The notes below the pieces were generated by a model. That model had not been told where the DNA came from and did not search any database. It was given only the letters and a program-made list of their open reading frames with translations. From positions 1-64,000 of the forward strand of contig DATAEE010000002.1 in the NCBI GenBank assembly GCA_036258175.1: DNA of 64,000 bases, read 5' to 3'. Each line of letters opens with the position of its first letter. The stretch's first letter is position 1. Below, in pieces: positions 54,524 to 62,867 of this stretch. Source of the stretch: DATAEE01 sp036258175 (GTDB taxonomy: Bacteria; Acidobacteriota; Vicinamibacteria; Vicinamibacterales; 2-12-FULL-66-21). Made by a program: the position numbers and the translations under genes.

Positions 54524-55884
54524 GACTGAAGAGCGGATGGCTCAGCACCGCCGTGCCGGGCGGGCCTCTCAGGCCCGCCATGAAGTTTCAGGTTGAACGT
54601 CTGCTCGAGCGCGGCCAGCGCGCGCCGCTCTTCGGGAGCGACGAGCGTCAAGGCCGTTCCGGTAGCCTCGGCCCGCCCCGTCCGGCCGACGCGGTGGACA
54701 TAGGCGTCCAGATCCGTCGGCACCTCGAAATTGACCACGTGCGAGATGCCGTCCACGTCGATGCCGCGCGCGGCGACGTCGGTCGCCACAAGCACGCGGA
54801 ACCGTCCGGCGCGGAACCCCTCAATGGCCGCGGTACGCTGCGGCTGCGTCCGATCGGCGTGCAGCGACGCGGTCGGAAGCCCCGCCGACTGCAGACGACG
54901 CGCGAGCCGCTCCGCGCCGATCTTCGTTCGCGCGAAGATGAGAACGGGGCCGCCGGTCCGTTTGAGGAATTTAATCAGCCACTCCACCTTCTCGCCTGAC
55001 GAAGAGACTTGCTGCACGGTGTGCGTGATCGTCACGGCCGGCGCGCCCGCCGCGCCAACCTGGAGGTACTTCGCGTCTCTGGTGATCTCGCGCGCCTGCG
55101 CCATCATTTCCGCAGGCATGGTAGCTGAGAAGAGCAGTGTCTGTCGCTTGTCCGCCGGCGGCAGCGCGGCGACGATGCGTCGGACGTCAGGCCAGAAGCC
55201 CATGTCCATCATCCGATCCGCTTCGTCGAGAACGAGGATCTCGATCCCGTCGAAGTTGAAGCCATTCACGCCGCCCGTCCGCATGTGGTCGATCAGCCGG
55301 CCGGGCGTGGCGACGACGATGTCGACGCCCGCTTCGAGCGCGCGCGACTGAGGGTTCATCGGCACACCGCCGTAGATCGCGACGCTCGTCAGCGGCGTGT
55401 GATAGATGAGCCCCTGGACGTCGTCCTCGATCTGCACGCAAAGCTCGCGCGTGGGCGCGAGCACGAGCATCCGTGTACGACTTGTCGTTGTGGTGCCCGG
55501 CTTCAGCCGGGCTTCGGCGTCGCTGTTCAGAAGATGCTGGAACGCGGGCAGCAGGAATGCGAGCGTCTTGCCGGTTCCGGTCGCCGCGCAGCCGATCACA
55601 TCCTGGCGCGCGAGCGCAATCGGAATCACCGCGCTCTGAATCGGCGTCGTCTGCTCGAACTGGCGATCGTGGACGCCGGACAGTAACTGGGGCAAGAGCG
55701 GTAGCGTCGCGAAGGGAATCGGCTTCGTGTCGCACTCGTGCGGAGCAACGCCGGGGTGCGCAGACGTCCTCGGGTGACGCGGCGCGGCATGTCCGTGCCC
55801 GTGGTGCGACCCGCGGGGTCCGTTTCGCCGCCGGCGGCCGCCGGGACCGGGCGACTGTTTCGATCGGGTGTGTTGGTGATGCAA
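54520..55884 (-). CDS. DEAD-box RNA helicase
   Basis: The 454-aa protein has a basic His/Arg/Gly-rich N-terminal extension of about 50 residues, then the Q motif (QFEQTTPIQSAVIP). Motif I is ATGTGKT, with PTRELC, TPGRL, DEAD, SAT, ARGID and HRVGRTGR. It unwinds RNA, as in ribosome assembly or cold adaptation. The start is TTG 55884, 7 bp after the infA stop; a later start cannot be excluded because the extension is low in complexity. Two REP-like palindromes are translated: one in the loop between motifs I and Ia (DAEARLKPGTT), one in the C-terminal tail (HGGPERPARHGG). Confidence 0.9.
   Translation of the reverse strand: MHHQHTRSKQSPGPGGRRRRNGPRGSHHGHGHAAPRHPRTSAHPGVAPHECDTKPIPFATLPLLPQLLSGVHDRQFEQTTPIQSAVIPIALARQDVIGCAATGTGKTLAFLLPAFQHLLNSDAEARLKPGTTTTSRTRMLVLAPTRELCVQIEDDVQGLIYHTPLTSVAIYGGVPMNPQSRALEAGVDIVVATPGRLIDHMRTGGVNGFNFDGIEILVLDEADRMMDMGFWPDVRRIVAALPPADKRQTLLFSATMPAEMMAQAREITRDAKYLQVGAAGAPAVTITHTVQQVSSSGEKVEWLIKFLKRTGGPVLIFARTKIGAERLARRLQSAGLPTASLHADRTQPQRTAAIEGFRAGRFRVLVATDVAARGIDVDGISHVVNFEVPTDLDAYVHRVGRTGRAEATGTALTLVAPEERRALAALEQTFNLKLHGGPERPARHGGAEPSALQS
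54559..54579. repeat. REP-like palindrome in the 3' coding end of the DEAD-box gene
   Basis: GGCGGGCCT-CTC-AGGCCCGCC lies 37 bp inside the gene and encodes most of GGPERPA near the C-terminus. Its core is CTCTCAG rather than CTTCAG. Confidence 0.7.
55495..55512. repeat. REP-like palindrome inside the DEAD-box gene
   Basis: GCCCGG-CTTCAG-CCGGGC is a perfect palindrome with the family core. In frame it encodes ARLKPG, in the variable loop between motif I and the PTREL motif, where most DEAD-box proteins are shorter. Confidence 0.8.
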
Positions 55885-55890
55885 GCTAGT

Positions 55891-56109
55891 TCAGCGGGCG
55901 CGGAAGGTGATGATGCCTCGAACCGGGTCGTACGGCGAAACGCCAACCGTTACCCGATCGCCCGGCACCACCTTGATGCGGAACCGGCGCATACGGCCGC
56001 TCAGCTGCGCGAGCACTTCGTGGCCGGAGTCGCATTGGACGCGATAGAGGCCGCCGCTGTGGACTGCCACGACCGTGCCCTGCACATCAATCAGATCATC
56101 CTTACTCAA
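55891..56109 (-). CDS. infA: Translation initiation factor IF-1
   Basis: A 72-aa S1/OB-fold protein of exact IF-1 length: SKDDLIDVQGTVVAVHSGGLYRV, CDSGHEVLAQLSGRMRRFRIKVVPGDRV and SPYDPVRGIITFRAR. It binds the ribosomal A site during initiation. The start is TTG 56109, because it gives the standard N-terminus and length; AAGGAG lies 12 nt upstream. The gene is outside any ribosomal-protein operon and forms a unit with a DEAD-box helicase. It may be the only IF-1 or an extra copy; this cannot be told here. Confidence 0.92.
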   Translation of the reverse strand: MSKDDLIDVQGTVVAVHSGGLYRVQCDSGHEVLAQLSGRMRRFRIKVVPGDRVTVGVSPYDPVRGIITFRAR

Positions 56110-56213
56110 TCCCTGTCTGTCTCCTTCGACGCCGCAGCCCGCATTATGCGTGGAATCGGCGGCCGGAATCCAAACATTGTGCCACATTCCGACTGGGGCT
56201 GCAAAGCTTTGAG

Positions 56214-58787
56214 TTATAACCTTTTGACCGCCTCCTCCACCTGTCGAGCGAGAGCCGGGAAATCATCTCCCGTCAGATAGAGCGGTTGACCGAAGGCGAC
56301 GCGCGCCCGTCCGGGCGTTGCCATCTTGGCCTTCTGGTGCAGGATCTTGTCGAGCCCTTCGAGCCGGACGGGAACGACGGGAACGTTCAGCCGGGAGGCG
56401 ATCATCCCTACCCCGGGCCGGAATGTGCCGATGTCGCCCGTCAGCGTCCGCAGTCCTTCCGGGAAGATCAGGACCGAATAGCCTTCGCCGATGAGCTCTC
56501 CGATATAGCGCAGCGTCTGCCGGGCACCGGCCTCGCGCTGAGGTAGCGGAAACGCGTTGAAGAACAGCGACGCCAGGTAGTAGTTGAGGCTGTTGGTCAG
56601 CCAGGCACGGCGGCCGAAGTGTTCCGGAAAGAAGTGCGCCTTGAAGAATTCCTTCGCCATCGCCGGTGCAACCCGATACCTGAACCGCGCCGGAAGCGCC
56701 GCCACGATGGCGGGCGTGTCCATGTGGCTCTGATGATTAGCGGCGAAGAGGACCGGGCTCGTCAGTTTGTCGAGATGCTCCAGGCCGTCGACGCGAATCG
56801 ACGCGAAGATTCTCGCGATCGGCAGAATCCATGTCGGCAGGCTGATCCGGCGGATCGCGCGCGCGGGCAGCGAACGGTTCCAGGAAGGGAAATCGATCGG
56901 CTCCGCGGCCAGAGGGCGGAGGCCAGCGGCCCTCGGCGCGGCCTCTGCCTTCTGATCCCCGGCCTCCCGTCCCCGGGCTCCGGCAGTGCCGACGAGCGCC
57001 GACAACTCACCTACGGTGCGCACACCGGAAAACGCCGCTTCATCGATCGTCGTCTCGAAGGCTTCTTCGAGCGCCATCATCAGCTCGACCCGTTCGAGCG
57101 AGCTGAGACCGAGCGCTTCGAGGGTCGTCTCCGGGAAAATGTCCCGCGTGCTGACGAACCGGCGCAGAACGTCTTCGACGCTCTTCGCGTGAACAGGCGC
57201 GCCGGCCCCGGTCGATCCCTGTGCGACCCAGCGCTGAAGCTCGCGCCGCTTCAGCTTTCGGGTGCCCTCGGTGCGCGGCAGTTCAGCGCCCGGCCAGGTC
57301 GAGACGCCACGGATGCGCTGGTAGTCCTCGAGACGCGCGTTGGCCGCTGCGACGATCGCTTCGACGCTCGCGTCCGGTTGGACGACGAGCACGGCGTGCA
57401 CCCGTTCTTCGGCGGCCGCGCCCGTCGCTGACGCGCCCACGACAGCTGCCTCCTTGACGCCTGGCTGCGCCTCGAGCGCGCGTTCCACATCCTCCGGAAA
57501 GACGTTCAGCCCCTCCGGCGTGACGATCATTTCTTTCTTGCGGCCGCGGATCGTCAACCGCCCTTCGGCGTCGAGCGCGCCGACGTCGCCGGTATGAAGC
57601 CAGCCGTCCTCGAACGCGCGCGCCGTTTCGTCCGGCGCGGCGTAATAGCCGGTGGTCACGTTGTCACCGCGAACCAGGATCTCGCCATCGGGCGCGATCC
57701 TGACCTGGACGCCGGCGATCGGTGCGCCGACCGTGCCCCGCGAGGTACGGAACGGGTGGTTGAGGGTGACGATGGGTGCGGTCTCCGTGAGGCCGTAGCC
57801 CTGGACCACCACGTACCCGAGCTTCGACCAGAACGCTTCCAGCTCGGGGTCGAGCGGCGCGGCGCCGACAACGATGCTCCAGAACTTCCAGCCGAAGAGC
57901 CGATGGACACGTCGGTAGCGCCACCAGCGTTTGGCCCAGTGCTCTCCTTGAGCCGGGGGTTCCGCCGCTTCTGGAACGAGCCGCAACACGTGATCCCGCA
58001 ATACCTCGAGGACCTTCGGCACGCAGACGAGCACCGACACACGGCGCGATTTGATCTGCCGGACGATCTCCTGAGGGTTGTAGCCGTGAATGAAGACGAC
58101 GACCCCGGGAAGCATCGGCGGCACGAACGTGGCCATCGCCTGCCCGAACATGTGGCTGAGCGGCAGCAGATTGAGGAAGCGAATCGGAAAGAACGGCCAG
58201 CCGTATTTGCGGTACTTGATGACCTCTCGCTCGATCGGGACGATGTTGGCGAGGATGTTCCGGTGCGTGATGATCACGCCCTTCGGATCCGCGGTCGCGC
58301 CGGACGTGAAAATGATCTCCGCAGTATCGGTCGGTTGGATAGGGTTTACCGACGGTGTAGGCCCGACGTTCAGATCGGGCGTGTTCGAATTACCCGAGAT
58401 CTCCGAAATTGGCCAGATGTTGAAGGCGCCATCGAGCGCGGCGCGATCGACCTCGTTCCCGACGAGGACAACGCGCGCGGACACCTTGTCCGCGATCCGT
58501 TCGAGATATTCAGCCGACGCGCGGTAGTCGATCGGAACGAGCACGGCGCCCTCGAGCAACGCGCCCCACAGCGCCACGACCCACTCGGCGCGATTCTCGC
58601 TCCAGATGACGACGGCGTCGCCTTTGTGGACGCCGTGATTTTTCAGCCGTTGCGCGAACGCGCGCGCCAGCACCGCGATCTCCGCGTACGTGTACGTCCG
58701 GACCCGATATCCGTCGTCGTGCGCGATGAACGGCCCGTCGAGCTCGGCGAGGCTGTCGAAGTAGTCGACGAGCGTGTCCCGGCGCAT
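56214..58787 (-). CDS. Three-domain acyl-AMP ligase / acyl carrier / 1-acylglycerol-phosphate acyltransferase fusion
   Basis: The 857-aa protein has an AMP-forming ligase (about 1-510; IFTSGATADPKGVIITH, GYGLTETAP, GRKKEMIVTPEGLNVFP). An acyl-carrier domain follows (about 545-620; GLSSLERVEL, probable phosphopantetheine Ser563 with Ser in place of the usual preceding Asp), then a Pro/Ala/Arg-rich linker. A PlsC-type acyltransferase (about 645-857) ends it, with NHQSHMD, FPEGLRT and VPVVPVRLEG. It probably activates a fatty acid, holds it on its own carrier and transfers it to a lyso-lipid, like Aas with a built-in carrier. The start is 11 nt from a TATCAT -10. Confidence 0.9.
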   Translation of the reverse strand: MRRDTLVDYFDSLAELDGPFIAHDDGYRVRTYTYAEIAVLARAFAQRLKNHGVHKGDAVVIWSENRAEWVVALWGALLEGAVLVPIDYRASAEYLERIADKVSARVVLVGNEVDRAALDGAFNIWPISEISGNSNTPDLNVGPTPSVNPIQPTDTAEIIFTSGATADPKGVIITHRNILANIVPIEREVIKYRKYGWPFFPIRFLNLLPLSHMFGQAMATFVPPMLPGVVVFIHGYNPQEIVRQIKSRRVSVLVCVPKVLEVLRDHVLRLVPEAAEPPAQGEHWAKRWWRYRRVHRLFGWKFWSIVVGAAPLDPELEAFWSKLGYVVVQGYGLTETAPIVTLNHPFRTSRGTVGAPIAGVQVRIAPDGEILVRGDNVTTGYYAAPDETARAFEDGWLHTGDVGALDAEGRLTIRGRKKEMIVTPEGLNVFPEDVERALEAQPGVKEAAVVGASATGAAAEERVHAVLVVQPDASVEAIVAAANARLEDYQRIRGVSTWPGAELPRTEGTRKLKRRELQRWVAQGSTGAGAPVHAKSVEDVLRRFVSTRDIFPETTLEALGLSSLERVELMMALEEAFETTIDEAAFSGVRTVGELSALVGTAGARGREAGDQKAEAAPRAAGLRPLAAEPIDFPSWNRSLPARAIRRISLPTWILPIARIFASIRVDGLEHLDKLTSPVLFAANHQSHMDTPAIVAALPARFRYRVAPAMAKEFFKAHFFPEHFGRRAWLTNSLNYYLASLFFNAFPLPQREAGARQTLRYIGELIGEGYSVLIFPEGLRTLTGDIGTFRPGVGMIASRLNVPVVPVRLEGLDKILHQKAKMATPGRARVAFGQPLYLTGDDFPALARQVEEAVKRL

Positions 58788-58797
58788 GCGATGACAT

Positions 58798-58804
58798 TAT
58801 GATA
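58798..58804. promoter_or_regulatory. Symmetric bidirectional -10 element (TATGATA)
   Basis: The plus strand reads TATGAT, 9 nt before the ATG at 58813. The minus strand reads TATCAT, 11 nt before the ATG at 58787. The whole space between the two start codons is 25 bp, so both leaders can be only a few bases long. Confidence 0.55.
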
Positions 58805-58812
58805 CGGACCTG

Positions 58813-60168
58813 ATGGCGCTTCCGCCCGCCTTCGCCGCCGGCGCGCTCTACGACAATCTTCTGCAGGCGGCGCTGCGGCAGTTTTTCGCGCGCGCCACCT
58901 TCGAGAGCGAGCCGACGCCGTCGGTCTCGTCGGACGGCCGCCTCGCGATCGAGCCGACCAACGATCCCTCCGAGCTGACGGTCCGGTGGTTTGGGAGCCG
59001 TCACATCCTTCGCGTGCCTCCATGGAGGCCTTTTACCGAGAACGAGGTGCGGCTCGCGCGCTCGATCGCCGAGGTGCTCGCGGCCAGGTACCGCGCGATA
59101 TTCGACGCGAACGTAATGGCGACGCGCGCCGATCTGTTTCGCGGCGCGATCGAGGATCGCTACATTGGTGCGTTCCTCGACGGCGGTCGCTATGCGCTGC
59201 AGGGAGAAGAGAGTCGCGCAGACAGGCTCGCGGACGCGATTGAAGTGCTTCGCGTCGCCGCGCTGTCCAGCTACGAGAACCGCGCGATCTCGTCAGGCGT
59301 CCTGCACCTCGATGGCCGCCACGATCCCGTGAACCCGCATCGTGGCATCCCTGCCGGCGCGTATAGATACAACCAGTCGCTGACTGCCATCAAAAGCTTC
59401 TACCGGCTGTGCGACGGGCTCAACACGCTGTTTCTCGTGAACCGCGACGGCATCGTCCTCGACATCGTGGAGGTCCAGCGATGGGCGAGCGAGCGCGGGC
59501 AGCGCGCGCTGGAGGTTCCGTGCGCGGCGCCCTATCGCGCGCATGCGAGCGCGACGCTCGACGGCGGCGAGGCCTGCATCGTCTTGAGCCCCTCGCACGA
59601 GATCAAGGTGTTCGCCGAAGGGGCGCAGGTATTCACGTTCCGTAACGCACACTGGCACCTGCTGGACCTGGAAGCAAAGTACGCGCTGTGGCAGAAGGCG
59701 GTCGGCAAGGCAGCGCTCGCGCAACGCCTGTTTCAGACCGCGCTCGATCTTTCGGACGCCCGCGAGGGAGCGCTCTTCGTCGTTCTTCGAGACCCCGCGG
59801 TCGCCGTGCCGCAGCTGATCGCGCCGGCCGATCGGCTCGACACGATGGCGGAGTCGGTGGACGCCCGGACGTCCCCATCGCGCAGGGACCTCCTCTACCT
59901 GCTGGCTGGCCGCACCGCAACCAGCCTCGATCGGACGGTTCTCGAGGGACTGGCGACCATGGACGGCGCGACGGTCATGGATCAGGCGGGCGCGTTGCTG
60001 GCAGTGGGCGCGATCCTGATGCATCCCACCGTGCCGGACGCGAGCCTGGCCATCGAGGGCGCGCGAACCACCGCCGCAGTGGCAGCCGCCCGTTTCGGCC
60101 CCGTCCTGAAGGTCAGTGAAGACGGGATGATCACGTTCTACGACCACGACAGGGTCTGGGACATCTAG
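58813..60168 (+). CDS. Degenerate diadenylate-cyclase-like (DAC/DisA_N) protein with N-terminal sensor region
   Basis: The 451-aa soluble protein has a C-terminal segment (about 365-451) shaped like a DAC domain. It has the DGA motif at 384-386 (LATMDGATVMDQAGALLAVGAIL) and an ending KVSEDGMITFYDHD like the DAC terminal strands. The RHR motif needed for ATP binding is reduced to RTT (418-420). The long N-terminal part, with a beta-rich region (LFLVNRDGIVLDIV, CIVLSPSHEIKVFAEGAQVF), may be one of the sensor domains found with DAC proteins (DACNV type, from memory). It could be a divergent c-di-AMP synthase or a nucleotide-binding sensor that has lost activity. It diverges from the lipid-acyl fusion gene. 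Confidence 0.65.
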   Translation: MALPPAFAAGALYDNLLQAALRQFFARATFESEPTPSVSSDGRLAIEPTNDPSELTVRWFGSRHILRVPPWRPFTENEVRLARSIAEVLAARYRAIFDANVMATRADLFRGAIEDRYIGAFLDGGRYALQGEESRADRLADAIEVLRVAALSSYENRAISSGVLHLDGRHDPVNPHRGIPAGAYRYNQSLTAIKSFYRLCDGLNTLFLVNRDGIVLDIVEVQRWASERGQRALEVPCAAPYRAHASATLDGGEACIVLSPSHEIKVFAEGAQVFTFRNAHWHLLDLEAKYALWQKAVGKAALAQRLFQTALDLSDAREGALFVVLRDPAVAVPQLIAPADRLDTMAESVDARTSPSRRDLLYLLAGRTATSLDRTVLEGLATMDGATVMDQAGALLAVGAILMHPTVPDASLAIEGARTTAAVAAARFGPVLKVSEDGMITFYDHDRVWDI

Positions 60169-60258
60169 CCTCCAATTCCGGTGCGGAGGGCGCGTACTTG
60201 TTTTTGGGCGTATGACCGTTAGGTGTCCCACCGGACGGAACTTGGCTGCAGACCGCAC

Positions 60259-60287
60259 TTGACTACGGCCCCGCCGGATCATTGAAT
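60259..60287 (+). promoter_or_regulatory. Two-box promoter with leaderless-type spacing
   Basis: TTGACT (60259-60264), a 17-bp spacer, TTGAAT (60282-60287), then 7 nt to the ATG at 60295. The -35 is identical to that of the cox-type operon promoter. It lies in a 126-bp gap that holds nothing else I can name. Confidence 0.55.
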
Positions 60288-60294
60288 CTCCCGC

Positions 60295-61182
60295 ATGCGG
60301 ATCTTCCTTACCGGAGCCACCGGCTACATCGGATCTGCAGTGCTTGACTCGCTGATGCGCGCCGGCCACCAGGTCACGGCGCTCGTCCGCACCGCCGACG
60401 CGGGGGCGCGTTTGCGCGCGCGCGGCGTGACGCCGGTCGTCGGTGACCTCGCGGAGCCATCGTCGTACTGCGCCGCGGCCGCGCTCAGCGACGGTGCGAT
60501 CCACGCGGCGTCGGAGTCGTCGCCGCGCGGACCGGAGCTTGACCGCTCCACCATCGAACACCTCATCGCTCACGGCAAGGGGTTCTTCATCTACACGTCC
60601 GGTGTGTGGGTTTTAGGCAATACGAAGGAAGCGACCGAGCAGACGGCGATCAATCCGGCCGAACATGTGTCGTGGCGGCCGGCGCTCGAGCGGCTCACCC
60701 TTGACGGCGCCCGCAACGGCCTGCGCACCATCGTCGTGCGGCCAGGCATCGTCTACGGTGGTTCGCGCGGCATCGTTGCCGATCTGCTGAAGAATGCGGC
60801 GAACGGTCTCGTTCGCGTGATCGGCCCGGGCGACAATCATTGGGCGCTCGTCTACGACCGCGATCTGGGCGATCTCTACGCGCGCCTCGTGGCGGAACCT
60901 GAGGCATCTGGCATCTACCACGCGACCGATCACGGAGACGAGCGCGTCAGCGATATCGTCGATGCAGTCATTGCCGCGTCGTCGAACCCGCCGGCGGTGC
61001 GCCATGTGCCGATCGAGGAAGCCCGCAAGAAGATGAAGAGCTACGCGGATGCGCTGCATCTCGATCAGGTGGTCCGCAGCCCCCGCGCCCGGGCGCTCGG
61101 CTGGGCGCCCTCGCTGCATTCGGTCTCCGGAAACGTCCGCCGGCTCATGGAAGAATTCCGCCGCGGAAAAGAAGCGGCGTAG
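60295..61182 (+). CDS. NAD-dependent epimerase/dehydratase family protein
   Basis: This 295-aa extended short-chain dehydrogenase has the nucleotide motif TGATGYIG at the N-terminus, followed by VVGDLAEP, IYTSGVWVLG and VVRPGIVYGG. Further markers are ALVYDRDLGDLYARLV and GIYHATDHGDERVSDIV. The substrate is a sugar nucleotide or other carbonyl compound; the usual YxxxK pair is not clear, so it may be an atypical member. The ATG lies 7 nt past a -10-like TTGAAT with no ribosome site, which suggests leaderless translation. Confidence 0.87.
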   Translation: MRIFLTGATGYIGSAVLDSLMRAGHQVTALVRTADAGARLRARGVTPVVGDLAEPSSYCAAAALSDGAIHAASESSPRGPELDRSTIEHLIAHGKGFFIYTSGVWVLGNTKEATEQTAINPAEHVSWRPALERLTLDGARNGLRTIVVRPGIVYGGSRGIVADLLKNAANGLVRVIGPGDNHWALVYDRDLGDLYARLVAEPEASGIYHATDHGDERVSDIVDAVIAASSNPPAVRHVPIEEARKKMKSYADALHLDQVVRSPRARALGWAPSLHSVSGNVRRLMEEFRRGKEAA

Positions 61183-61204
61183 GCCGGACGGGCGCCACTC
61201 CTCG

Positions 61205-61228
61205 GCAGCCCTGACGGGCTGCGCTACT
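61205..61228. repeat. REP-like palindrome supplying a stop codon
   Basis: GCAGCCC-TGAC-GGGCTGC followed by GCTAC. On the minus strand the GTAGC flank gives the TAG stop of the outer-membrane gene (61224-61226). It lies between converging genes and can also act as a hairpin terminator. Confidence 0.75.
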
Positions 61229-61850
61229 TGACTGAGATTCCCGCACTGATCACGAGCATCGTGGTGCGGAAGCGCGCGGCGATGTCGGGCTCTGGGTCGG
61301 TTGCCGCGATGTTGAAGATGCGGACGTCGAACGAGAATGCGAGGTGCTCCCGCAGGAACCATCTGGCGCCGCCGCCGTAGTCGACCGTCGGCGCGGCAGG
61401 TCCGCCGTCAGCGCCCTCGCGTGCGATCGTCAACTTCGTGTTGCTGATGCCGACGCTCACGTAGCTCCAGCCGGTTTTCCGGCCGAAGTTGAGCGAGAGC
61501 TGCGGCGCGACCGACAAGAACGTCGTCGTGAACCGCTCACCTGAAAGCTCGCTTTCCTGGGCACCCCGCGCGAGCGCCAGTGCGCCGCCAAGTCCAATCG
61601 TCACCGGGCCGAGACGGAACGGATAGAACGTCGCGGCAGCTCGGGCCCCGAGCCCGCGGTCGGGCAGGTTGGCTTCGATCGTGCCGAGGCTCGCGGCGCT
61701 CGCGCCGTCCTGCGGAAAGTTGGCGAGCGATCCCTGCAGGTCGACGGCAAAGCGGCCGATCGGCTCGTCGCCGACCCCGGTGGGCGGCGGGGCTTGCGCG
61801 AACGCGGTTGCGGGAAACGCGGCGATCAGAAGCAGCCCGATGAGTTTCAT
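61224..61850 (-). CDS. Outer-membrane beta-barrel protein
   Basis: The 208-aa protein has a signal peptide (LIGLLLIAAFPATAFAQ) and alternating hydrophobic strands ending in the barrel-like AARFRTTMLVISAGISVK. Repeated glycine/aromatic strands (TIGLGGALALARG, WSYVSVGISNTKLTIA, VDYGGGARWFLREHLAFSFDVRIF) fit an eight-stranded barrel similar to OmpW/OmpA-type or porin-family domains. Its function is unknown. The -10 TATACT ends 10 nt before the ATG. Confidence 0.8.
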   Translation of the reverse strand: MKLIGLLLIAAFPATAFAQAPPPTGVGDEPIGRFAVDLQGSLANFPQDGASAASLGTIEANLPDRGLGARAAATFYPFRLGPVTIGLGGALALARGAQESELSGERFTTTFLSVAPQLSLNFGRKTGWSYVSVGISNTKLTIAREGADGGPAAPTVDYGGGARWFLREHLAFSFDVRIFNIAATDPEPDIAARFRTTMLVISAGISVK

Positions 61851-61860
61851 CGCGACCGAA

Positions 61861-61868
61861 AGTATATT
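61861..61868. promoter_or_regulatory. Overlapping divergent -10 elements (AGTATATT)
   Basis: The plus strand reads TATATT (61863-61868), ahead of the ATG at 61907. The minus strand reads TATACT (61861-61866), 10 nt before the ATG at 61850. The two share TATA. Confidence 0.45.
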
Positions 61869-61874
61869 GTGGAG

Positions 61875-61896
61875 CGCGGGCCTAGCAGGCCCCGCG
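61875..61896. repeat. REP-like imperfect palindrome in the leader of the ammonia-lyase gene
   Basis: GCGGGCCT-AGC-AGGCCCCGC lies in the short leader between the divergent -10 elements and the ATG at 61907. It ends 10 nt before the start codon, so a hairpin here could hide or expose the start. Confidence 0.65.
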
Positions 61897-61906
61897 TGAG
61901 AACCCG

Positions 61907-62866
61907 ATGGACCTCGTCACCCTCGAAGAGATTCGGGCGGCTGCGGAACGGATTCGCGGCGTGGCGCGCATCACGCCGCTGATGGACGTGTCGCACCTCG
62001 CCGGCGCACCGGTCATGCTCAAATGCGAGAACCTGCAGCCGGCGGGTGCGTTCAAGATCCGCGGCGCCTACAACATGGTTGCGCAGCTCGATCCCGAGGA
62101 GCGGCGTCGCGGCGTGATCACATACTCGTCGGGCAACCATGGTCAGGCGATGGCGCTCGCGGCGCGCACGCTCGGCGCCCCGGCTGTCGTCGTGATGCCC
62201 ACCACCGCCCCCGCCGTGAAGGCGGAGGGCGCGCGCTCGTTCGGCGCTGAGGTGATCTTCGAAGGCACCACGTCCTCCGAGCGCAAGGCGAGAGCGGAGC
62301 GCGAGGCGGCCGCCCGCGGCCTCACGATGGTGCCTCCCTTCGAACATCGCTGGATCATCGCCGGGCAGGGGACGGCGGGTCTCGAGATCCTCGAACAGGC
62401 GCCGACGCCGCTGTCCACCGTCATCGTTCAGATGGGAGGCGGCGGACTGGTTTCGGGCGTGGCCGCGTGCATCAAGCGGCTCATGCCGTCCACCCGCGTC
62501 ATCGGCGTCGAACCAACGGGAGCCGCGAAGATGACGGCGTCGCGCGCCGCTGGCCGTCCTGTTACGCTCGATCGGACAGCGAGCGTTGCCGACGGTCTCA
62601 TGCCCGTGCGCCCGGGTGACCTCACGTTTGCCCACGTTCAGGCGTTCGTGGACGATCTCGTGACCGTAGACGACGGCGAGATCGTCGAGGCAACGCTGTG
62701 GTTGTTCAACCGCGCGAAGGTCGTGGTCGAGCCAAGCGGCGCGGCGGCGCTGGCCGCCATCCTCGGCGGGAAGGTCGCTGTGACCGGGACCACGGTTGCG
62801 ATTTTGAGCGGAGGGAACGTTTCGCTGGAAAAGATCGCGGAGCTCGCGCACGCAAGAATGCCGTAG
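61907..62866 (+). CDS. Threonine/serine ammonia-lyase (PLP fold type II)
   Basis: The 319-aa protein has the catalytic-domain signature of short threonine dehydratases: PLP lysine in PAGAFKIRGAYN, substrate loop SSGNHGQAMALAA and phosphate cup GGGGLVSG. It has the GTAGLEILEQ region and the C-terminal SGGNVS. It lacks the regulatory ACT domain of long biosynthetic IlvA, so it is the catabolic or short type and is not expected to be inhibited by isoleucine. It may also act as a serine racemase/dehydratase. The leader holds an imperfect palindrome. Confidence 0.88.
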   Translation: MDLVTLEEIRAAAERIRGVARITPLMDVSHLAGAPVMLKCENLQPAGAFKIRGAYNMVAQLDPEERRRGVITYSSGNHGQAMALAARTLGAPAVVVMPTTAPAVKAEGARSFGAEVIFEGTTSSERKARAEREAAARGLTMVPPFEHRWIIAGQGTAGLEILEQAPTPLSTVIVQMGGGGLVSGVAACIKRLMPSTRVIGVEPTGAAKMTASRAAGRPVTLDRTASVADGLMPVRPGDLTFAHVQAFVDDLVTVDDGEIVEATLWLFNRAKVVVEPSGAAALAAILGGKVAVTGTTVAILSGGNVSLEKIAELAHARMP

Positions 62867-62867
62867 G

